NCBI GenBank assembly: GCA_964502095.1
Contig: CAZCUF010000014.1
Coordinates: forward strand, 1-64,000
Length of the DNA: 64,000 bases
DNA from: JACPVF01 sp964502095
GTDB lineage: Bacteria; Chloroflexota; Anaerolineae; Anaerolineales; Villigracilaceae
Reading direction: 5' to 3'
Numbering within the stretch: position 1 is the first letter of the stretch; each line of letters starts with the position of its first letter. A program made the position numbers and the translations under genes. Shown in pieces: positions 25,190-33,911 of this stretch. The notes under the pieces are model-generated. The model saw only the letters and a program-made list of their open reading frames with translations, did no database searches and had not been told where the DNA came from.

Positions 25190-27271
25190 TTCGATGAACG
25201 TTTCCCACTTGCTTTCGTTCTGTGGAACGAAGCGGTCGCCCTGGCCCGCCTCCCGATCCCAATAACCGGCCTGCCACATGTTGGCGCCGTACCCGAAACA
25301 TTCGGCCTGACGAAATTCGGCGGGCAGTGTATCGGGCAGGAGGCAGACTGGAGATTCAAGCCCTGAGCCGGGCGGCAGGGATGGAATTGTGCCGGTGCGG
25401 CTGTTGATTCGATTGGGCGTGGGGGAACAGTCGGGGTACCACGAGCCGCGCGTATCCGGCAGGCGGCACCAGGCTTGATCGGGGTTCAAGACCACGCCGT
25501 AAGTTTGCGCGTCCATGATGACGCCGCGCGGATCGATCAACCGGATCGTGCCGCCGCCGTCGCTGAGCAGGAGGTTGGTTTGATTTCCGTAGAACAGCGC
25601 ATGATCGCCGGGTTTCAAAGTCAATTTGGGGAGCGAGTACGATTTGGTATCGCCGCTGATCACCTGCAAACGCCAGCCGGATAGATTTACGATAAGGCCC
25701 GAATCGTTGCCGATTTCAATGAACTCGTCGAAGGTATTGACGAGGCCGTCTTGATTCCAATCGAAGCCGGCGCGCGGCAGAAATTCGTTGATGACCAAAC
25801 GCGGTACGGGCGTGGGTAGTTTCGTCGGTACCTTGGTTGGAGGGCGGGGAGTGGGCGTGAGTGTGACAGTCCAAACCCAATTGGCTGCTCTGGGCGAGCC
25901 GCGAACACGGACCCCCTTGCAGTTTCGAGGTGTGTTTGTAGTGGCCCCTCCGTAAGTAATCCAAGATGAAGCCGAATCCAAAGTATTCGCTTTTCTTTCC
26001 ATGCTTGAGAAAGCTGGCGATTTTGAAGAATCCGTACCAGCAGGCCATGGAATTCCGCTTCCGCTATGAACAAAATTATTGGCGCTATCTATGTCACCGC
26101 CTGAAGAGTCTTTCAATTCTAAGACTTCACCACTTTTGGACAACAGTCCTGTGAAAGTTTGATCAACTACAACATCGTTAGAATTGAATACCGTACAGCC
26201 AGAAGGAGTACCAGTTGCGCTGACGTGTGCCAAAAGATAATAACCCCCGGCTTTTATTACGCCCGTTAACCGAATTTTTAGGTTGCCACTTTGAGCTTCC
26301 AGTGTCCAATTATTTAGATTTATATCAAACGATCCCGGATTATACAGTTCTATCCATTGATCGTTGGACGAATTAGTTGTTCCTCCCCAGTTTATTTCAT
26401 TGATAATTACAGAAAAACGGCCCGGCGTAGGAGTAAATGTTTGAGTGGGCGTAGTTGTTAACGCCGCCGAAGTAGCCGTCTGATTTGCATATGCAGTACT
26501 CGTTAGGTTTGCTATAGCTGTGTCGGTTTGATTCATTGCACTCGCGGTGCCTGTCTGATTGAAAGCGGCCGTTGCAGTGAATATATTATTGCAATCCGTT
26601 GTTGCACTGGTCGTATTTCGTGGAAGGGGCGCTTTTGTCAAAAAATCTGCACTGTTGTTATTTGTATCAACGCAACCATCGACCTTTCGAAAGTCAGCTT
26701 TAACAGCGCTCGGTGCAGGCGCCGCACCAGTAGTTCCCTCATAATAATCGGCGTTTCCATATCCAACCAAGTCCACGATAGTATTGGCATCGCAAGGTAC
26801 TGTATTACCGTTACAAGCAAGATCAGTTGTAATATTGGCCAATATAACTTTTCCATCCGTAGCGTTCATATTTGTCATTGTAGGTGGAGTATAGTCAGGC
26901 GTTGGCAATGGACTTCCGTTTGATCCAGTTGGGCCTATTTGCACAAGATAATATTGTCCCGACGCAAGAGGATAATTCGGAAGTGAAGCTACACTGGAGA
27001 AATTTCCATTCCCCGAAGCATATTGGATAGACCAATTATCTAAAGGAACAGGATTTTCTGTGGGATTGAAAAGTTCAACAAAATCATTCTGAAAAGTTGC
27101 ATTACTGTTTCCCCCTCCGCCGTAAACCTGACTAATCACCACATTCGTCGCGGCCTGTTCCTGCGGCGCGGCCTGCACGCGATTCAACGACGGCAGAATC
27201 AGCTCGATCAAGAGTCCGATCAGCAGGGAACAAGTCAGCAGGCCGCGGGCGAGGAAATTCGGGTGTGGCAT
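25187..27271 (-). CDS. Secreted protein with three lamin-tail domains
   Basis: A 694-residue extracellular protein. A signal peptide (LLTCSLLIGLLIELILP, ending near QAAP) is followed by three lamin-tail (LTD) domains, recognised from VVISQVYGGGG...FVELFNP, VIINEINWGG...QWIELYNPG and LVINEFLPR...EFIEIGN. Thr/Asn-rich linkers (NQTGTASAMNQTD, TPTQTFTPTP) separate the first two. LTD domains occur on bacterial surface proteins and nucleases; no nuclease domain is visible. The start may instead be a GTG at 27307. The middle (about 25950-27110) is clearly more AT-rich than both ends, as if the gene were a mosaic. Confidence 0.75.
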   Translation of the reverse strand: MPHPNFLARGLLTCSLLIGLLIELILPSLNRVQAAPQEQAATNVVISQVYGGGGNSNATFQNDFVELFNPTENPVPLDNWSIQYASGNGNFSSVASLPNYPLASGQYYLVQIGPTGSNGSPLPTPDYTPPTMTNMNATDGKVILANITTDLACNGNTVPCDANTIVDLVGYGNADYYEGTTGAAPAPSAVKADFRKVDGCVDTNNNSADFLTKAPLPRNTTSATTDCNNIFTATAAFNQTGTASAMNQTDTAIANLTSTAYANQTATSAALTTTPTQTFTPTPGRFSVIINEINWGGTTNSSNDQWIELYNPGSFDINLNNWTLEAQSGNLKIRLTGVIKAGGYYLLAHVSATGTPSGCTVFNSNDVVVDQTFTGLLSKSGEVLELKDSSGGDIDSANNFVHSGSGIPWPAGTDSSKSPAFSSMERKANTLDSASSWITYGGATTNTPRNCKGVRVRGSPRAANWVWTVTLTPTPRPPTKVPTKLPTPVPRLVINEFLPRAGFDWNQDGLVNTFDEFIEIGNDSGLIVNLSGWRLQVISGDTKSYSLPKLTLKPGDHALFYGNQTNLLLSDGGGTIRLIDPRGVIMDAQTYGVVLNPDQAWCRLPDTRGSWYPDCSPTPNRINSRTGTIPSLPPGSGLESPVCLLPDTLPAEFRQAECFGYGANMWQAGYWDREAGQGDRFVPQNESKWETFIE

Positions 27272-27375
27272 GAGACGAGAGTCAATTTGGGCAACGGAAA
27301 CAGGCACAGGCTCCGAAAGACGCGAAACCTGCCGCGATTATAAACCACCCTGTCATAGGAAGATTAAAATCCGGT

Positions 27376-27636
27376 TCAGCGCGGTTCCACCACCAGCTTG
27401 ATGGCGGTGCGAACCTTGTCTTCGATCTCCACATCTACGAACTCGGGGACGCAAACCACATTGATCCCATCGTTCTTCAAATAACCGGTGGCCAGCACCA
27501 GCGCCTTGACCGCTTGATTCACTGCGCCAGCGCCAATGGCCTGTACTTCTGCTCGTTTGTGTTCGCGAACCACGCCGGCAATCGCCCCGGCGACAGCAGA
27601 GGTGCGGGAGTTGGCTGAGACTTTGATCATTTCCAT
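27376..27636 (-). CDS. spoVS: Stage V sporulation protein S homologue
   Basis: An 86-residue Alba-fold protein matching SpoVS closely: KVSANSRTSAVAGAIAGVVR, AEVQAIGAGAVNQAVKAL and the end FVDVEIEDKVRTAIKLVVEP. SpoVS affects septation and spore coat formation in Bacillus, and homologues are common in non-sporulating Chloroflexota and Deinococcota, where the role is unclear. GGGAGG precedes the ATG. It lies beside the DnaA-box region. An ATG 6 bases further in is also possible. Confidence 0.93.
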   Translation of the reverse strand: MEMIKVSANSRTSAVAGAIAGVVREHKRAEVQAIGAGAVNQAVKALVLATGYLKNDGINVVCVPEFVDVEIEDKVRTAIKLVVEPR

Positions 27637-27762
27637 GACGGCCTCCCAAACAGCAAAGAAGTAGGGGCTTTTCCAAGTTGATTGTACAAGATTACCGGGT
27701 GTGATTCAACCAGTATATTTGTAGGATAAGGATTCAGTAGTCTTAGTAGTGCCTGTTGAAAA

Positions 27763-28049
27763 TGTGGATAAAGAGATTCCACCCCAAGCCGTGGGATGAC
27801 TGCCTCCGCTTCATCCCAGACCTGCGGCCTGATTCCGTTTTTCAGGCTTATCCCAACTGTGGAGAATTCGCGAATAAATTTCCACGCCGCCAGCCTGTAA
27901 AAACGCTAATCCATATTTTGGCGGAAAGAAAAAGCCACGCCCAGATGTGGGGGTGGCTTGTAACTGGATTTATGAATTTTTCACGGCAAGTTGTCAGGCT
28001 TGTCCACATTGAGGGGTGATTATCCACAGAAAATCGCGGGTTATCCACA
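27763..28049. other. DnaA-box cluster, candidate replication origin
   Basis: A gene-free stretch of 500 bases (27637-28139) has three perfect TTATCCACA boxes (27763-27771 on minus, 28020-28028 and 28041-28049 on plus), TTGTCCACA at 28000-28008, and an 8/9 match TGTGGAGAA at 27858-27866. The three right-hand boxes share orientation at 20- and 21-base spacing, that is, two helical turns. AT-rich patches lie near 27871-27882 and 27966-27982. This pattern is typical of oriC. dnaA is not nearby, so a DnaA-regulated or accessory site (datA-like) remains possible. Confidence 0.6.
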
Positions 28050-28139
28050 ATTCGGGCTCGTTTTAGCTTGTTCAGGCGGCGGGTTGAACGCCCAGATATG
28101 CTGGTATAAATGCCTGACAAAGACTACGCGAAGGAAGGG

Positions 28140-28805
28140 TCAGTCTTCGGCGGCGCGCGCCATTTCCTCCCTGTCAAAAACCACTTCCTCCTTGCCGGTC
28201 AACTTCTCTTCCACTTTGGAAACGATCAAGCGCAAGTGACCGGAGTGCGCCACGTAATCCAGGTCATCGGCGGGAAGCGCCAGCATCGGGCAAATCGTGA
28301 GGTTGTCGATCCATTCCTCGTAGAGTTCGTTCAAGCCCTGCAGGTACTCGGTATTGATAGTACGTTCGTAGGCGCGGCCGCGGTGTGAAATACGGTTGAG
28401 CAAAGTGGGCACCGAGGCGCGTAGATAAATGACCAGGTCCGGCGCGGGCAGAAGCTGTGTGGCGGTCTCGTACAGTTCGCGGTAGGTTTGATAGTCCCGC
28501 GCTTGCATGTGTCCCTGCAGATACAAATTCTTGGCAAAGACCTCGGCATCTTCATAGAGACTGCGATCTTGAATCACGGAACCCGGCCGTTGCGATAGTT
28601 GAAAATGGGAGCGCAGGCGATGGGTCAGAAAGAAGATTTGGGAGTGGAAGGACCAGGTGGTCATGTCGGAATAGAAATCGGACAGGTAGCGGTTTTCCGC
28701 CACCGGTTCGAAGAACGGTTCCCAGCCCAACTGGTCGCAGAGCATCGTCACCAGAGTGGACTTGCCCACGCCGATATTGCCTGCCACCGCGATGAATTTT
28801 CGCAT
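28140..28805 (-). CDS. Deoxynucleoside kinase (dAK/dGK type)
   Basis: A 221-residue paralogue of the kinase at 23478. P-loop GNIGVGKSTL near residues 9-18, FEPVAENRYLSDFY, FHSQIFFLTHRL, the catalytic DRS in VIQDRSLYEDAEVF and the LID arginines in HRGRAYERTI. It supplies dNMPs by salvage. GGAGGGAG precedes the ATG. It lies next to the DnaA-box region. Substrate preference between dA, dG and dC is not clear. Confidence 0.92.
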   Translation of the reverse strand: MRKFIAVAGNIGVGKSTLVTMLCDQLGWEPFFEPVAENRYLSDFYSDMTTWSFHSQIFFLTHRLRSHFQLSQRPGSVIQDRSLYEDAEVFAKNLYLQGHMQARDYQTYRELYETATQLLPAPDLVIYLRASVPTLLNRISHRGRAYERTINTEYLQGLNELYEEWIDNLTICPMLALPADDLDYVAHSGHLRLIVSKVEEKLTGKEEVVFDREEMARAAED

Positions 28806-28835
28806 TGCTCCCTCCGTAAATGCCCGATAAAGATT

Positions 28836-29603
28836 TTATTGCGGGATCTGCCCGGCCAGTTCCTTGTCGATCACCTGTTTGAAGACATCCAGCGGTTGTG
28901 CGCCGATAACTGCCAGACCATTGATGAAGAAAGTGGGCGTGGAGTTGACGCCCAAATTGGCGGCAAAGTCCGAATCGTCCTGAATGAACTTATTGTTGCG
29001 GTCGCTCGCCAGACAAGCCTGGAAAGCGTTCACATCCAGCCCCAGCTCAGTGGCATATTGAACATATACGGCCTGGCCCAGTTGGTCACTGCTGAACAGT
29101 TTGTCATGATAGGGCCAAAAGGAATTTTGTTCATTGGCACAGCGCGCGGCCACCGCCGCGCCGAACGCGTCGGGATGAATTGTGGTCAATGGAAAGTTGC
29201 GATAGACGAATCGAATCTTGCCCGGATAGGCATTCATCAAAGGTTGATAGGTGTTCTGTTGAAAACTTCGGCAAAACGGACATTCGAAATCGCTGAACTC
29301 GACGATGGTGATGGGCGCATCCGCGGGACCGAGGCTGGGGAATCCATCCGTTGCGATCTTATAGCGCACATATTGCGGAGTGTCTGTGACTGGAGCACCG
29401 ACGACCGACGGCTGGGAGGAGTCCGATGGTTGTATTTGCGCCGCGGCAGTTTGCTGTGCCGTGCCTGAGTTTCGGCCCCAGGCCATATAACCGACCAGCA
29501 CACCGACCGCGAAGGCCAGTACCACCAGCGCCGAATAAAAGTGACTGCGTTTGAAAGTGATGGAGTCTTCTTGTTGTGGAGTGGGGGAAAGGTTATCGTT
29601 CAT
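28836..29603 (-). CDS. Membrane-anchored DsbA-like thiol oxidoreductase
   Basis: A 255-residue protein: a cytosolic N-terminus, one membrane anchor (residues ~23-41), a Ser/Gln linker and a thioredoxin-fold DsbA domain. The active site is C108-P-F-C111 in EFSDFECPFCRSF, and the cis-Pro loop is STPTFFING. It would form or shuffle disulfides of exported proteins. It lies upstream of, and 30 bases from, the kinase gene. No DsbB or VKOR partner is in the window. Confidence 0.87.
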   Translation of the reverse strand: MNDNLSPTPQQEDSITFKRSHFYSALVVLAFAVGVLVGYMAWGRNSGTAQQTAAAQIQPSDSSQPSVVGAPVTDTPQYVRYKIATDGFPSLGPADAPITIVEFSDFECPFCRSFQQNTYQPLMNAYPGKIRFVYRNFPLTTIHPDAFGAAVAARCANEQNSFWPYHDKLFSSDQLGQAVYVQYATELGLDVNAFQACLASDRNNKFIQDDSDFAANLGVNSTPTFFINGLAVIGAQPLDVFKQVIDKELAGQIPQ

Positions 29604-29717
29604 AGGCGGGGATTATACTCCCACCGTCAGATTGACAAATGAGAAAAAAGGTTGATTTCTTAATTCACGGCCTGCGACTCATTATGTTCGGAAACGTATA
29701 ATGACATGGAGGTTGCA

Positions 29718-29945
29718 ATGACGACGAATACAAAAAAACACATCCCCTGGCTCTTGTGGCCGTTTATAGCGCTCTGGCGCCTGCTGGCGTTGATCGTCGA
29801 AATGACGGGCCGGTTCGTGGCGATGGTGCTTGGCATTGTCTTCATGGTGGTCGGTGTAATCGTCAGTCTGACGATCATCGGCGCGATCGTTGGCGTGCCG
29901 CTGGCACTGATCGGTCTATTGTTGTTTTTCAGGGGTTTGTTCTAA
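29718..29945 (+). CDS. Small two-helix membrane protein
   Basis: A 75-residue hydrophobic protein with two membrane segments (about 12-35 and 38-70) and a basic N-terminus (TTNTKKHIPW). GGAGG lies 5 bases before the ATG at 29718; an earlier in-frame ATG overlaps that site. I do not recognise a named family. Confidence 0.6.
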   Translation: MTTNTKKHIPWLLWPFIALWRLLALIVEMTGRFVAMVLGIVFMVVGVIVSLTIIGAIVGVPLALIGLLLFFRGLF

Positions 29946-29969
29946 ATGGTCGTTCGAAATAGATTATAC

Positions 29970-30204
29970 GTGTAGGGGACGTTCTCTAACGTCCTCGTCG
30001 GCGTAAGAGAGTGTTTTATAAATCAAAATTCACCACAGATACCGCGCTAGCGCTCGGCGCAAGTGTAAACACTGATAAACGTTGTGTGTTTAGATAAACC
30101 CTCGTAAAACAGGCTGGCAAATCTCCGTTGAATCCTTTTTATCTGCGTTCATCTATGGTTAAAAAGGAGTTTTAAAACACTCTCTAAGAGAACGCCGGCT
30201 ACAC
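29970..30204. mobile_element. MITE-like element with imperfect terminal inverted repeats
   Basis: The gene-free stretch 29946-30294 holds a ~235-bp unit. Its left end GTGTAGGGGACGTTCTCT...AAGAGAGTGTTTTA matches the reverse complement of its right end (GTGTAGCCGGCGTTCTCT...AGAGAGTGTTTTA), with ~18 extra bases in the left arm. A 13-bp core (TAAAACACTCTCT) is perfect. The interior contains text such as ATCTGCGTTCATCTATGGTT, typical of dispersed intergenic repeats. It has no coding capacity and no target-site duplication that I can see. Confidence 0.55.
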
Positions 30205-30294
30205 AGAAAATTTTTAATAACATATGAGCGACCACATAACGCCTGTGTGCAGATTAATGGTATGTCACTCCGAATACAGGCCCCAGATAAAAGG

Positions 30295-30990
30295 CTACGC
30301 TCGATTTGCGTTCGCTTCGGGTTCTTTGCGCAGACTCCGCCTCTTAAGCGGAACCAGCGCCCGGTCCCGGAGAGAAGCGAGAAATTTTCGAATGACGGGG
30401 ATGCGGAAGATCAACAGCAGGATCACAATCACTGCATATAATAATGGCCGCCCAATGTTGCCTCGCAGAAAAAACAAGTCGCCTTTTTGCGCCCAGGCGT
30501 AATGCAAAACTGCCAGCGGCGCGGCCAGATAGATCAGTTTGTGAAGATTCTTCCAGCGTTTGCCGAGGCGGGCTTTCCAGACGTCGAATGAAGTGACGGC
30601 CAGCGGAGTCAACAGCAGGAAGGTGGTCATGCCGACGATGATGTACGGTTTTTGAAAGATGGTTTGGATCAGCAGGCTCCAGGCGAAACCGTAGTCGAGG
30701 TCCATAAAGATGATCACATGGATGACCGCGTACATGAAAGCGTACAAACCGAGTGCGCGGCGGCGTTTGATGGCTTCGCGCCAGTGGAAGATGGTGTTGA
30801 GCGGCGTGCAGGCCAGCGACAAAACCAGAAAGGTAATGGCCGCCCGCCCAAGCCGTTGTTCCATTTCCTCGATGGGGTTGGCGGATAATGTCCTGGCGAA
30901 TATTTCGATTATCAGGCGCGTGATCGGATACCATGCGCCAATGTGCATGATGATTTGCAGTGGGGTAAGGCGTTTGAAGAAACTTTTCAT
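30295..30990 (-). CDS. msrQ: Haem-binding membrane subunit of methionine sulfoxide reductase
   Basis: A 231-residue six-helix protein of the ferric-reductase-like family. Family marks are LGRAAITFLVLSLACTPL, RRALGLYAFMYAVIHVIIF and RWKNLHKLIYLAAPLAVLHYAW, whose His residues bind haem. It passes quinol electrons to MsrP. It follows msrP by 27 bases on the same strand. Confidence 0.93.
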   Translation of the reverse strand: MKSFFKRLTPLQIIMHIGAWYPITRLIIEIFARTLSANPIEEMEQRLGRAAITFLVLSLACTPLNTIFHWREAIKRRRALGLYAFMYAVIHVIIFMDLDYGFAWSLLIQTIFQKPYIIVGMTTFLLLTPLAVTSFDVWKARLGKRWKNLHKLIYLAAPLAVLHYAWAQKGDLFFLRGNIGRPLLYAVIVILLLIFRIPVIRKFLASLRDRALVPLKRRSLRKEPEANANRA

Positions 30991-31017
30991 TCGGCGCAGA
31001 TACCGCGCGTTGCGCGT

Positions 31018-31974
31018 TTAATAATTTTGAATCAAGTCCATGCCTGCATACATAGAGGCGACCTGATCGGCGTATCCGTTGAACATCAATGTGGGGCGGC
31101 GGTTGAGTTCGCCGATGCGGCGCTCGGAAGCCTGCGACCAGCGCGGGTGCGGACGATCGGGATTCACGTTCGAGTAAAACCCGTATTCATTCGGCGCGAC
31201 GCTGGACCATAACGTGGCGGGTTGATCGGCCACCAACTCGATCTTGACGATGCCCTTGATGGACTTGAAACCGTATTTCCACGGCACGACGAGGCGGATC
31301 GGCGCGCCGTCGGGATTCGGAAGCGCTTCACCGTACATGCCTGTGGCAAGAATGGTGAGATCGTTCATGGCTTCATCCAAGCGCAAACCCTCCTGATACG
31401 GCCAGGGATAGAGCGGGTCTTTCTGACCGGGCATTTGGTCTGGACGATAGACCGTTTCGAAGCGGACGTATTTCGCGTCCGAGGTGGGTTGTACTTCCTT
31501 CAACAAGCTGGCCAGCGTAAAACCGCTCCACGGGATGACCATGCTCCAGGCTTCCACACAGCGCAGGCGATAAATGCGCTCCTGCTGTGTAAAATTCTTG
31601 ATCAAATCTTCGATGGCGTAGGTTTTGGGATGATCGACCAGCCCATACACTTCCACCGTCCACGGATGCGTAACAAAATTCTTCGACAACGGATTCACCG
31701 CCTGCTTGTCGGTGCTGAACTCATAATAGTTATTGTAATTGGTGATATCGTGAAACGAGTTGACAGGGGAACCCAGCTCATCGTGCATGCCGTTGGCTTG
31801 CGGTTCGGGCGTGCCGCTGTCATCCTGTGAGGAAGCGTTCGGCGCGCAAGCGGCCAGCAAAGCCGTGCCTGCGGCCAGGCCCGCGGCTTTCAGAAAATCG
31901 CGGCGTGAAAGATAAACGTGCTTCGATGTGATCTCCGAGGAAAGAACGGGAACGGATTTGAATTTGGTGTCCAT
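31018..31974 (-). CDS. msrP: Protein-methionine-sulfoxide reductase, molybdopterin subunit
   Basis: Repairs oxidised methionine in exported proteins. The 318-residue product has a Tat signal (SRRDFLKAAGLAAGTALL) that ends in AAC, so lipidation is possible. The molybdenum-binding Cys is in RLRCVEAWSMVIPWSGF; PWKYGFKSIKGIVKIE and the C-terminal half agree with the sulfite-oxidase fold. GAGAGG precedes the ATG. It is encoded directly upstream of msrQ. Confidence 0.94.
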   Translation of the reverse strand: MDTKFKSVPVLSSEITSKHVYLSRRDFLKAAGLAAGTALLAACAPNASSQDDSGTPEPQANGMHDELGSPVNSFHDITNYNNYYEFSTDKQAVNPLSKNFVTHPWTVEVYGLVDHPKTYAIEDLIKNFTQQERIYRLRCVEAWSMVIPWSGFTLASLLKEVQPTSDAKYVRFETVYRPDQMPGQKDPLYPWPYQEGLRLDEAMNDLTILATGMYGEALPNPDGAPIRLVVPWKYGFKSIKGIVKIELVADQPATLWSSVAPNEYGFYSNVNPDRPHPRWSQASERRIGELNRRPTLMFNGYADQVASMYAGMDLIQNY

Positions 31975-32149
31975 GACTGCCTCTCATCAATAAAATTTTG
32001 CCAATAAGGTTCTGAGTGCGTTTTCAATTTTAATCTTCTGCGGAGTGTCTTTGTTCAGCCAGACTGATTGTAAACAAGCTTCCTTACGAAAAACTGAGAG
32101 TTGGTTAAGGGAATGGAAAAGTTTGCAAATCCGCGCCTGTAAAGCTTAA

Positions 32150-32182
32150 TAAAAAAGGCTCTTCGCATCTTACGAAGAGCCT
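32150..32182 (-). terminator. Terminator after the first STAS gene
   Basis: A perfect 10-bp stem (AGGCTCTTCG / CGAAGAGCCT) is followed on the minus strand by TTTTTTATT. The remaining 31975-32149 stretch holds nothing I recognise. Confidence 0.92.
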
Positions 32183-32198
32183 CGTCCTGTTTGGTCGC

Positions 32199-32576
32199 TC
32201 AAGCGGTTTTGAACGAGTTGAGCGCGGCCTTTGCGCTTTCGTACATCGGCAGGTTTTGCAGAAAACCTGTGACGCCCAGCACATAATAGATCTGCGGCGG
32301 CGCGTTGCATAACTTTACATGCGCCACCTTGAAATGTTCCTCGGTCGGCGTATAAAGTTTATACACTTTCTGAATGGCGCGCATCCCCGCGCTCGTGAGA
32401 GAAGTCACTTCGGCCAGGTCGAGCAAAAGAAAACGCGCGCCCTTTTCATATTCCTCATAGGCGCGCGCCAATAATTGTTCTTCGCTTTGTACGTCCAGCC
32501 AGCCGCGTAAATGGAGAATAGTCACTGGCACGTTTGCTTGTGTCTGTTCGATGGTGATTGTGAGCTCGGTGTTCAT
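32199..32576 (-). CDS. STAS-domain protein (anti-sigma-factor-antagonist-like)
   Basis: A 125-residue single STAS domain: VTILHLRGWLDVQSEEQL, FLLLDLAEVTSLTSAGMRAI, and an interrupted C-terminal helix. Ser/Thr in SLTSAGM is where RsbV-type proteins are phosphorylated. AGGAGG lies 5 bases before the ATG at 32576. It belongs to a set with a second STAS gene and an S51-type peptidase gene. No partner anti-sigma kinase is adjacent. Confidence 0.85.
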   Translation of the reverse strand: MNTELTITIEQTQANVPVTILHLRGWLDVQSEEQLLARAYEEYEKGARFLLLDLAEVTSLTSAGMRAIQKVYKLYTPTEEHFKVAHVKLCNAPPQIYYVLGVTGFLQNLPMYESAKAALNSFKTA

Positions 32577-32645
32577 CAAAGCCTCCTGAGACGAAATCAC
32601 TATCCAGCGGGGACATTGTTCCCGATGATAACACAGGGCCGCGCC

Positions 32646-33326
32646 TCAAAGGCTGAACTGCCCGCCTCGCGCGTGGAATTGAACCTGCCCTGCCCGATAC
32701 AACGTGACCTGCCCCGCGCCATAGACCTGCCACTCCGCGCCCTCGGATAGCGCGCCGGTGCGCTCATCGATTCCGATCAGCGTCGAGCTCGGCAGGGATT
32801 TGGTCAACTGCGCGGCCCAGTTTTTGCCGGAATTGTTGTGATGCGGCAGTACACAGGCTTTCGGGATCAAGTTCAGTCCGTTCCATACTTTGCCCTCCTG
32901 CGGATCGTAATACTGTTCGCATAAAACCATTGCGCCCGCGCTCGAGCCCGCGATGACCGCGCCGTCTGCATAAGCCTCCAGCGCCGATTCCCAAACGGGA
33001 CTGTTCTTCAAAGTCTCGTTGAGATAGTGGGGAAACCCGCCCAGCAGATAGATCAGCCGCGCCGCGCGGACGGATTTAGCCAGCTTCGAATCACGCGCGC
33101 TGGCTTGATCGATCACAGGGATAGATTCCACGTTGCGCGCGCCGAGGCTTTGAAACCAGCGGATGCCGTTATTTCCGGCGCGCACATGATTTCGGTCCGG
33201 GGCGGCCGCGGTAGGCAGAATACGGATCGGAGCCCCGAATCCGCCGGCCAATTCAATGGCGCGCAGGTCCGGCTCGGACATTCGTCCGCCGAATTCCGCG
33301 CCGCCTTCAAGCAGAATCACCCCCAT
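32646..33326 (-). CDS. Peptidase S51 / cyanophycinase-like protein
   Basis: A 226-residue protein with the nucleophile elbow AGSSAGAMV (Ser129), GGAEFGGRMSEPDLRAIE near the start and PHHNNSGKNW with candidate catalytic His downstream. S51 enzymes include cyanophycinase and Asp dipeptidase. With no cyanophycin synthetase in the window, the substrate is unknown. It starts immediately after the stop of the upstream STAS gene, so the two are co-translated. Confidence 0.8.
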   Translation of the reverse strand: MGVILLEGGAEFGGRMSEPDLRAIELAGGFGAPIRILPTAAAPDRNHVRAGNNGIRWFQSLGARNVESIPVIDQASARDSKLAKSVRAARLIYLLGGFPHYLNETLKNSPVWESALEAYADGAVIAGSSAGAMVLCEQYYDPQEGKVWNGLNLIPKACVLPHHNNSGKNWAAQLTKSLPSSTLIGIDERTGALSEGAEWQVYGAGQVTLYRAGQVQFHARGGQFSL

Positions 33327-33722
33327 TTACCGACCGAAAGAGTTGTGCGCTTCCTGTAAATTGGAATACATGGGAATATGATGGAGAAACCCCGCGATGC
33401 TAAGGATCGAATGTACTTGAGGCGAGGCGCCGCCCAACTTGAAATTTTGCGATTTGAATACCTCGCCCGGATGAGCGGCCGACCACTCGCCGACCTCGTG
33501 ATGCGGCGTGAACATCCGATAGATTTTTTCCAATGCCTGCAGTCCTGCACTGGTGACCATCGAAATGCCCGAGAGATCGATCAACAAAAAGCGCGAACCC
33601 GCCGCGTACGTTTGTTCCGCGGCTCGCATCAGCGATTGTTCGGTGGCGGCGTTCAGAATGCCGTGTAAACGCAATATCATAACTCGCCCCTCTTCCTTCG
33701 TGATGGTCAGAGTATCTGTCAT
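33327..33722 (-). CDS. STAS-domain protein (anti-sigma-factor-antagonist-like)
   Basis: A 131-residue STAS protein similar in layout to the one at 32199: MILRLHGILNAATEQSL, FLLIDLSGISMVTSAGLQAL and KLGGASPQVHSILSIAGFLH. The Ser in MVTSAGLQ is the likely phosphorylation site. GAAAGGG precedes the ATG. It is first in an operon with the S51 peptidase; the other STAS gene follows about 70 bases later. Confidence 0.85.
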   Translation of the reverse strand: MTDTLTITKEEGRVMILRLHGILNAATEQSLMRAAEQTYAAGSRFLLIDLSGISMVTSAGLQALEKIYRMFTPHHEVGEWSAAHPGEVFKSQNFKLGGASPQVHSILSIAGFLHHIPMYSNLQEAHNSFGR

Positions 33723-33911
33723 CTCAATACCCTTTCAGGAATCACGATGATTCCTTATGACGATTGAATTATACTCGTTATGCCCGCGCCAGCGAAGCGA
33801 ACGAGCGAAGTTCGCTTTTATGCCTTGCGCAGACTCCAACGCCGCCGTATTTCAAAAATCATCCTATAATCGTCAGTTAAATCCTAAAGAGTCAATCAAG
33901 GAAACTTATCT

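Noticed and set aside
27637..28139. A small coding gene in the DnaA-box spacer (frames of 80-90 codons)
   Set aside because: The frames run through the boxes, lack ribosome binding sites and show no family pattern.
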